Both the position numbers and the translations under genes were made by a program. From the NCBI GenBank assembly GCA_937924525.1, contig CALDSU010000001.1, forward strand, positions 390,511-454,510: a stretch of DNA of 64,000 nucleotides, given 5' to 3'. Each line of letters opens with the position of its first letter. The stretch's first letter is position 1. The notes below the pieces were generated by a model, which saw nothing but the letters and a program-made list of their open reading frames with translations, did no database searches and had not been told where the DNA came from. Of this stretch, positions 61,722 through 64,000 are shown one piece after another. This DNA is from an uncultured Bryobacteraceae bacterium (lineage in GTDB: Bacteria > Acidobacteriota > Terriglobia > Bryobacterales > Bryobacteraceae).

Positions 61722-63815
61722 ATGCCACGCACGATTCCATTGGAGCGCATGAGGAACATCGGCATTGCTGCCCACATCGATGCCGGTAAAACAACGACTA
61801 CGGAGCGCATCCTTTATTACACGGGCCGCACCCATAAGATCGGCGAGGTGCACGAAGGCACCGCCACCATGGACTGGATGGCCCAGGAGCAGGAGCGCGG
61901 CATTACCATCACGTCCGCGGCCACGACCTGCGCGTGGCGGGACTGCCAGATCAATATTATCGACACGCCGGGCCACGTGGATTTCACCGCGGAAGTCGAA
62001 CGAAGCCTGCGCGTGCTCGACGGCGCCGTAGCGGTGTTCGACGCCGTGGCCGGCGTCCAGCCGCAATCGGAAACCGTGTGGCGGCAGGCCGACAAGTATG
62101 AGGTGCCCCGGATTTGTTTCATCAACAAGATGGACCGCGTCGGGGCGGACTTCTACCATGCGGTGCAGACGATCGTGGACCGCCTGCATTGCCGGCCGGT
62201 GCCGATTCAGATCCCGATCGGCGGAGAGGACCAGTTCAAAGGCGTCATCGACCTGATCGAGATGAAGGCGTACATCTGGCTGGAAGAGACGCTGGGCGCC
62301 AAGTTCGACATCACCGAGGTTCCCGCGGACTTGTTGGAGCAGGCGCAGCGGTATCGCGAGCAGATGGTGGAGGCCGCCGCCGAACACGACGACGCGTTGT
62401 TTGAAAAGTTCGTGGAAGGCCAGGCGCTGACGGCGGAGGAGATCAAGGCGGGCCTGCGGAAGGCGACGATCAAGCTGAAGATCTTTCCGGTGGTCTGCGG
62501 GTCGGCCTTCAAGAACAAGGGCGTGCAAACCCTGCTCGACGCCGTGGTGGACTATCTGCCCTCCCCGCTCGATATTCCGCCGGTGCAGGGCGCGGCGATC
62601 GATAATCCCGAGCAGGTTTTGGTGCGGCATTCTTCCGATAGCGAGCCGTTTGCGGCGCTGGTCTTCAAGATCATGACCGACCCCTTCGTGGGGCAGCTCG
62701 CGTTTTTCCGCGTGTATTCGGGCAAGCTGAGCTCCGGCGATTCGGTGTTCAACGTCGCCAAGGGGCGCAAGGAGCGCATCGGCCGCATTCTCCGCATGCA
62801 CGCCAACAAGCGCGAGGAAATCCAGGAGATCATGGCGGGCGACATCGCCGCCGCGGTCGGCCTGAAAACGGTGGCGACCGGCGACACTATCTGCGACGAG
62901 AAAGCGCCCATCGTGCTCGAGTCGATCGATTTCCCCGAGCCGGTGATCCAGCTCGCCGTGGAGCCCAAGACAAAGGCGGATCAGGAAAAGCTCGGCTTGG
63001 CGATTCAGAAGCTGGCCACCGAGGATCCGACTTTCCGGGTGTCCACGGATCCAGACACGGGCCAGACGATTCTGTCCGGCATGGGCGAGTTGCACCTGGA
63101 GATTATCGTCGACCGCATGCAGCGCGAGTTCAGCGTGTCGGCGAACGTGGGCAAGCCGCAGGTCGCCTACCGGGAAACGATCCGGAAGAATGCCGATGTG
63201 GAGGGCCGGTTCGTCCGGCAGTCGGGCGGGCGCGGCCAGTATGGCCACGTCAAGATCCGGCTGGAGCCGCTGCCGGCGGGCTCGGGTTTCGCCTTTGAGA
63301 ACGCGATTGTCGGCGGCGCGATTCCGAAGGAATACATCCCCGCGGTGCAGAAGGGCATTGAGGAAGCGCTGGAGGGGGGCGTGCTCGCCGGCTACCCGAT
63401 GTCGGACCTGAAGGTGACGCTGTACGACGGCAGCTACCACGAGGTCGATTCGTCGGAAATGGCGTTTAAGATCGCTGGGTCGATGGCGCTGAAGGACGGG
63501 GCCAAGGCGGCCAAGCCGGTGTTGCTCGAGCCGATTATGGCGGTCGAGGTCGTGGTCCCGGAAGAGTATATGGGCGACGTCATCGGCGATTTGAATTCGC
63601 GCCGGGGCCGCGTGGAGGGCATGGAACTCCGCGGCACCAGCCAGATTATCAAAGCGTCCGTGCCGCTCTCGGAGATGTTTGGCTACGCGACCGATATCCG
63701 GTCAAAAACCCAGGGCCGGGGTAGCTTCACCATGCACTTCGGGCGGTACGAAGAAGTTCCCAGCGGTCTGGCGGAAGAAATCGTCAGCCGCGTGCAAGGC
63801 AAGGTGACGAATTGA
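61722..63815 (+). CDS. fusA: Elongation factor G
   Basis: A 697-residue GTPase that drives translocation. P-loop [14 protein letters not shown], switch [17 protein letters not shown], then the usual domains with [17 protein letters not shown] (domain III) and [12 protein letters not shown] (domain IV tip). Length is canonical. It follows rpsG by 30 nt with no strong ribosome-binding site before its ATG. Confidence 0.98.
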   Translation: MPRTIPLERMRNIGIAAHIDAGKTTTTERILYYTGRTHKIGEVHEGTATMDWMAQEQERGITITSAATTCAWRDCQINIIDTPGHVDFTAEVERSLRVLDGAVAVFDAVAGVQPQSETVWRQADKYEVPRICFINKMDRVGADFYHAVQTIVDRLHCRPVPIQIPIGGEDQFKGVIDLIEMKAYIWLEETLGAKFDITEVPADLLEQAQRYREQMVEAAAEHDDALFEKFVEGQALTAEEIKAGLRKATIKLKIFPVVCGSAFKNKGVQTLLDAVVDYLPSPLDIPPVQGAAIDNPEQVLVRHSSDSEPFAALVFKIMTDPFVGQLAFFRVYSGKLSSGDSVFNVAKGRKERIGRILRMHANKREEIQEIMAGDIAAAVGLKTVATGDTICDEKAPIVLESIDFPEPVIQLAVEPKTKADQEKLGLAIQKLATEDPTFRVSTDPDTGQTILSGMGELHLEIIVDRMQREFSVSANVGKPQVAYRETIRKNADVEGRFVRQSGGRGQYGHVKIRLEPLPAGSGFAFENAIVGGAIPKEYIPAVQKGIEEALEGGVLAGYPMSDLKVTLYDGSYHEVDSSEMAFKIAGSMALKDGAKAAKPVLLEPIMAVEVVVPEEYMGDVIGDLNSRRGRVEGMELRGTSQIIKASVPLSEMFGYATDIRSKTQGRGSFTMHFGRYEEVPSGLAEEIVSRVQGKVTN

Positions 63816-63865
63816 GGCTGATTTCGCGTCTCCGCCCCCGCGGAGCGGAAAGTGAGTGAAACGAC

Positions 63866-64000
63866 ATGGCGAAAGAGAAATTTGACCGCAGCAAACCGCA
63901 CGTGAATATCGGGACGATCGGGCACATCGATCACGGGAAGACGACGCTGACGGCGGCGATCACCCGGGTGCTGGCGAAGAACAACCCGAAGGTGAAGTTC
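63866..64000 (+). CDS. tuf: Elongation factor Tu (N-terminal part; runs off the window edge)
   Basis: The first 45 codons read [20 protein letters not shown] then [16 protein letters not shown], the EF-Tu start with its P-loop GHIDHGKT. It begins 50 nt after fusA, completing the str operon order rpsL-rpsG-fusA-tuf. The rest is beyond the window. Confidence 0.96.
   Translation, partial: MAKEKFDRSKPHVNIGTIGHIDHGKTTLTAAITRVLAKNNPKVKF

Noticed and set aside
60879..63440. A long minus-strand frame over rpsL, rpsG and fusA
   Set aside because: Those three genes are certain, so this is a shadow frame.
1..64000. Insertion sequences, prophage, tRNA or rRNA genes
   Set aside because: No transposase, integrase, phage gene, tRNA cloverleaf or rRNA sequence was recognised by reading; a tRNA search program was not available.

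Overview
The window is GC-rich, gene-dense DNA that most resembles a soil Acidobacteriota of the Solibacter/Bryobacter type. This is inferred from family content: paired DUF1800 and DUF1501 proteins, a CRTAC1/ASPIC-UnbV protein, a PmoA-family (DUF6807) protein, many secreted glycoside-hydrolase-like proteins, Tat-exported sugar-isomerase-like and Gfo/Idh/MocA proteins, and the C-terminal relic of a TonB-dependent receptor. No 16S rRNA or tRNA gene was recognised, so the taxon is not proven.

Layout. 1-8.3 kb: an oligogalacturonate-lyase-like gene (cut by the edge), a MetE-like protein, an HpcH/HpaI aldolase, a frameshifted TonB-receptor relic, a Tat-exported sugar-isomerase-like protein, a sialidase-like propeller and an M1-peptidase-like protein that has lost HExxH. 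8.3-10.7 kb: lpxB and a GNAT acetyltransferase. 10.8-18 kb: a secreted block with a metzincin carrying four C-terminal repeats, DUF1800, DUF1501 and a pilin. 18.4-22.8 kb: purH, CRTAC1-like, PIG-L deacetylase and a small acidic protein. 22.9-31 kb: a lipoprotein, a GH106-like enzyme, a JAB/MPN-like membrane protein, a class A beta-lactamase-like protein and a six-hairpin glycosidase. 31-34.2 kb: a sugar-phosphate isomerase-like protein, a secreted protein with three RidA domains and a Tat-exported PLP aminotransferase, the last two overlapping. 34.3-37.6 kb: an NhaR-type LysR regulator, a TPR protein and a ClC H+/Cl- exchanger in one tight operon. 37.7-44.8 kb: a GH57 enzyme, an unknown secreted protein, an NHL fragment, a ceramidase-like protein and a SIMPL protein. 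45-48 kb: an aldolase/MFS/aldo-keto reductase operon. 48-52.1 kb: an HDAC-family deacetylase, Gfo/Idh/MocA oxidoreductase, sirtuin and UroD-family protein on one strand. 52.2-58.3 kb: amidase, PmoA family, nadD, STAS, CoA-disulfide-reductase-like, SDR and BsuPI-like genes. 58.3-60.4 kb: a Rieske protein and a cytochrome b fused to two cytochrome c domains. 60.5-64 kb: the str operon rpsL-rpsG-fusA-tuf (tuf cut by the edge).

How the genes work together. Many products are exported and handle sugars or glycans; the two aldolases, the MFS carrier and the aldo/keto reductase would process imported sugar acids. The NhaR-TPR-ClC operon looks like a pH/ion module. The aminotransferase and triple RidA pair would put amino-transfer chemistry and imine clean-up outside the cytoplasm. 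Housekeeping genes (lpxB, purH, nadD, str operon, Rieske/cytochrome b) are scattered among these accessory genes.

A recurrent signal is a -10-like hexamer only 5 to 8 nt upstream of a start codon with no properly placed ribosome-binding site, which suggests leaderless transcripts for several genes. The best candidates for something new are the secreted triple-RidA/aminotransferase pair, the NhaR-ClC operon, the degenerate JAB membrane protein, the inactivated M1-TPR protein and the four-repeat metzincin.
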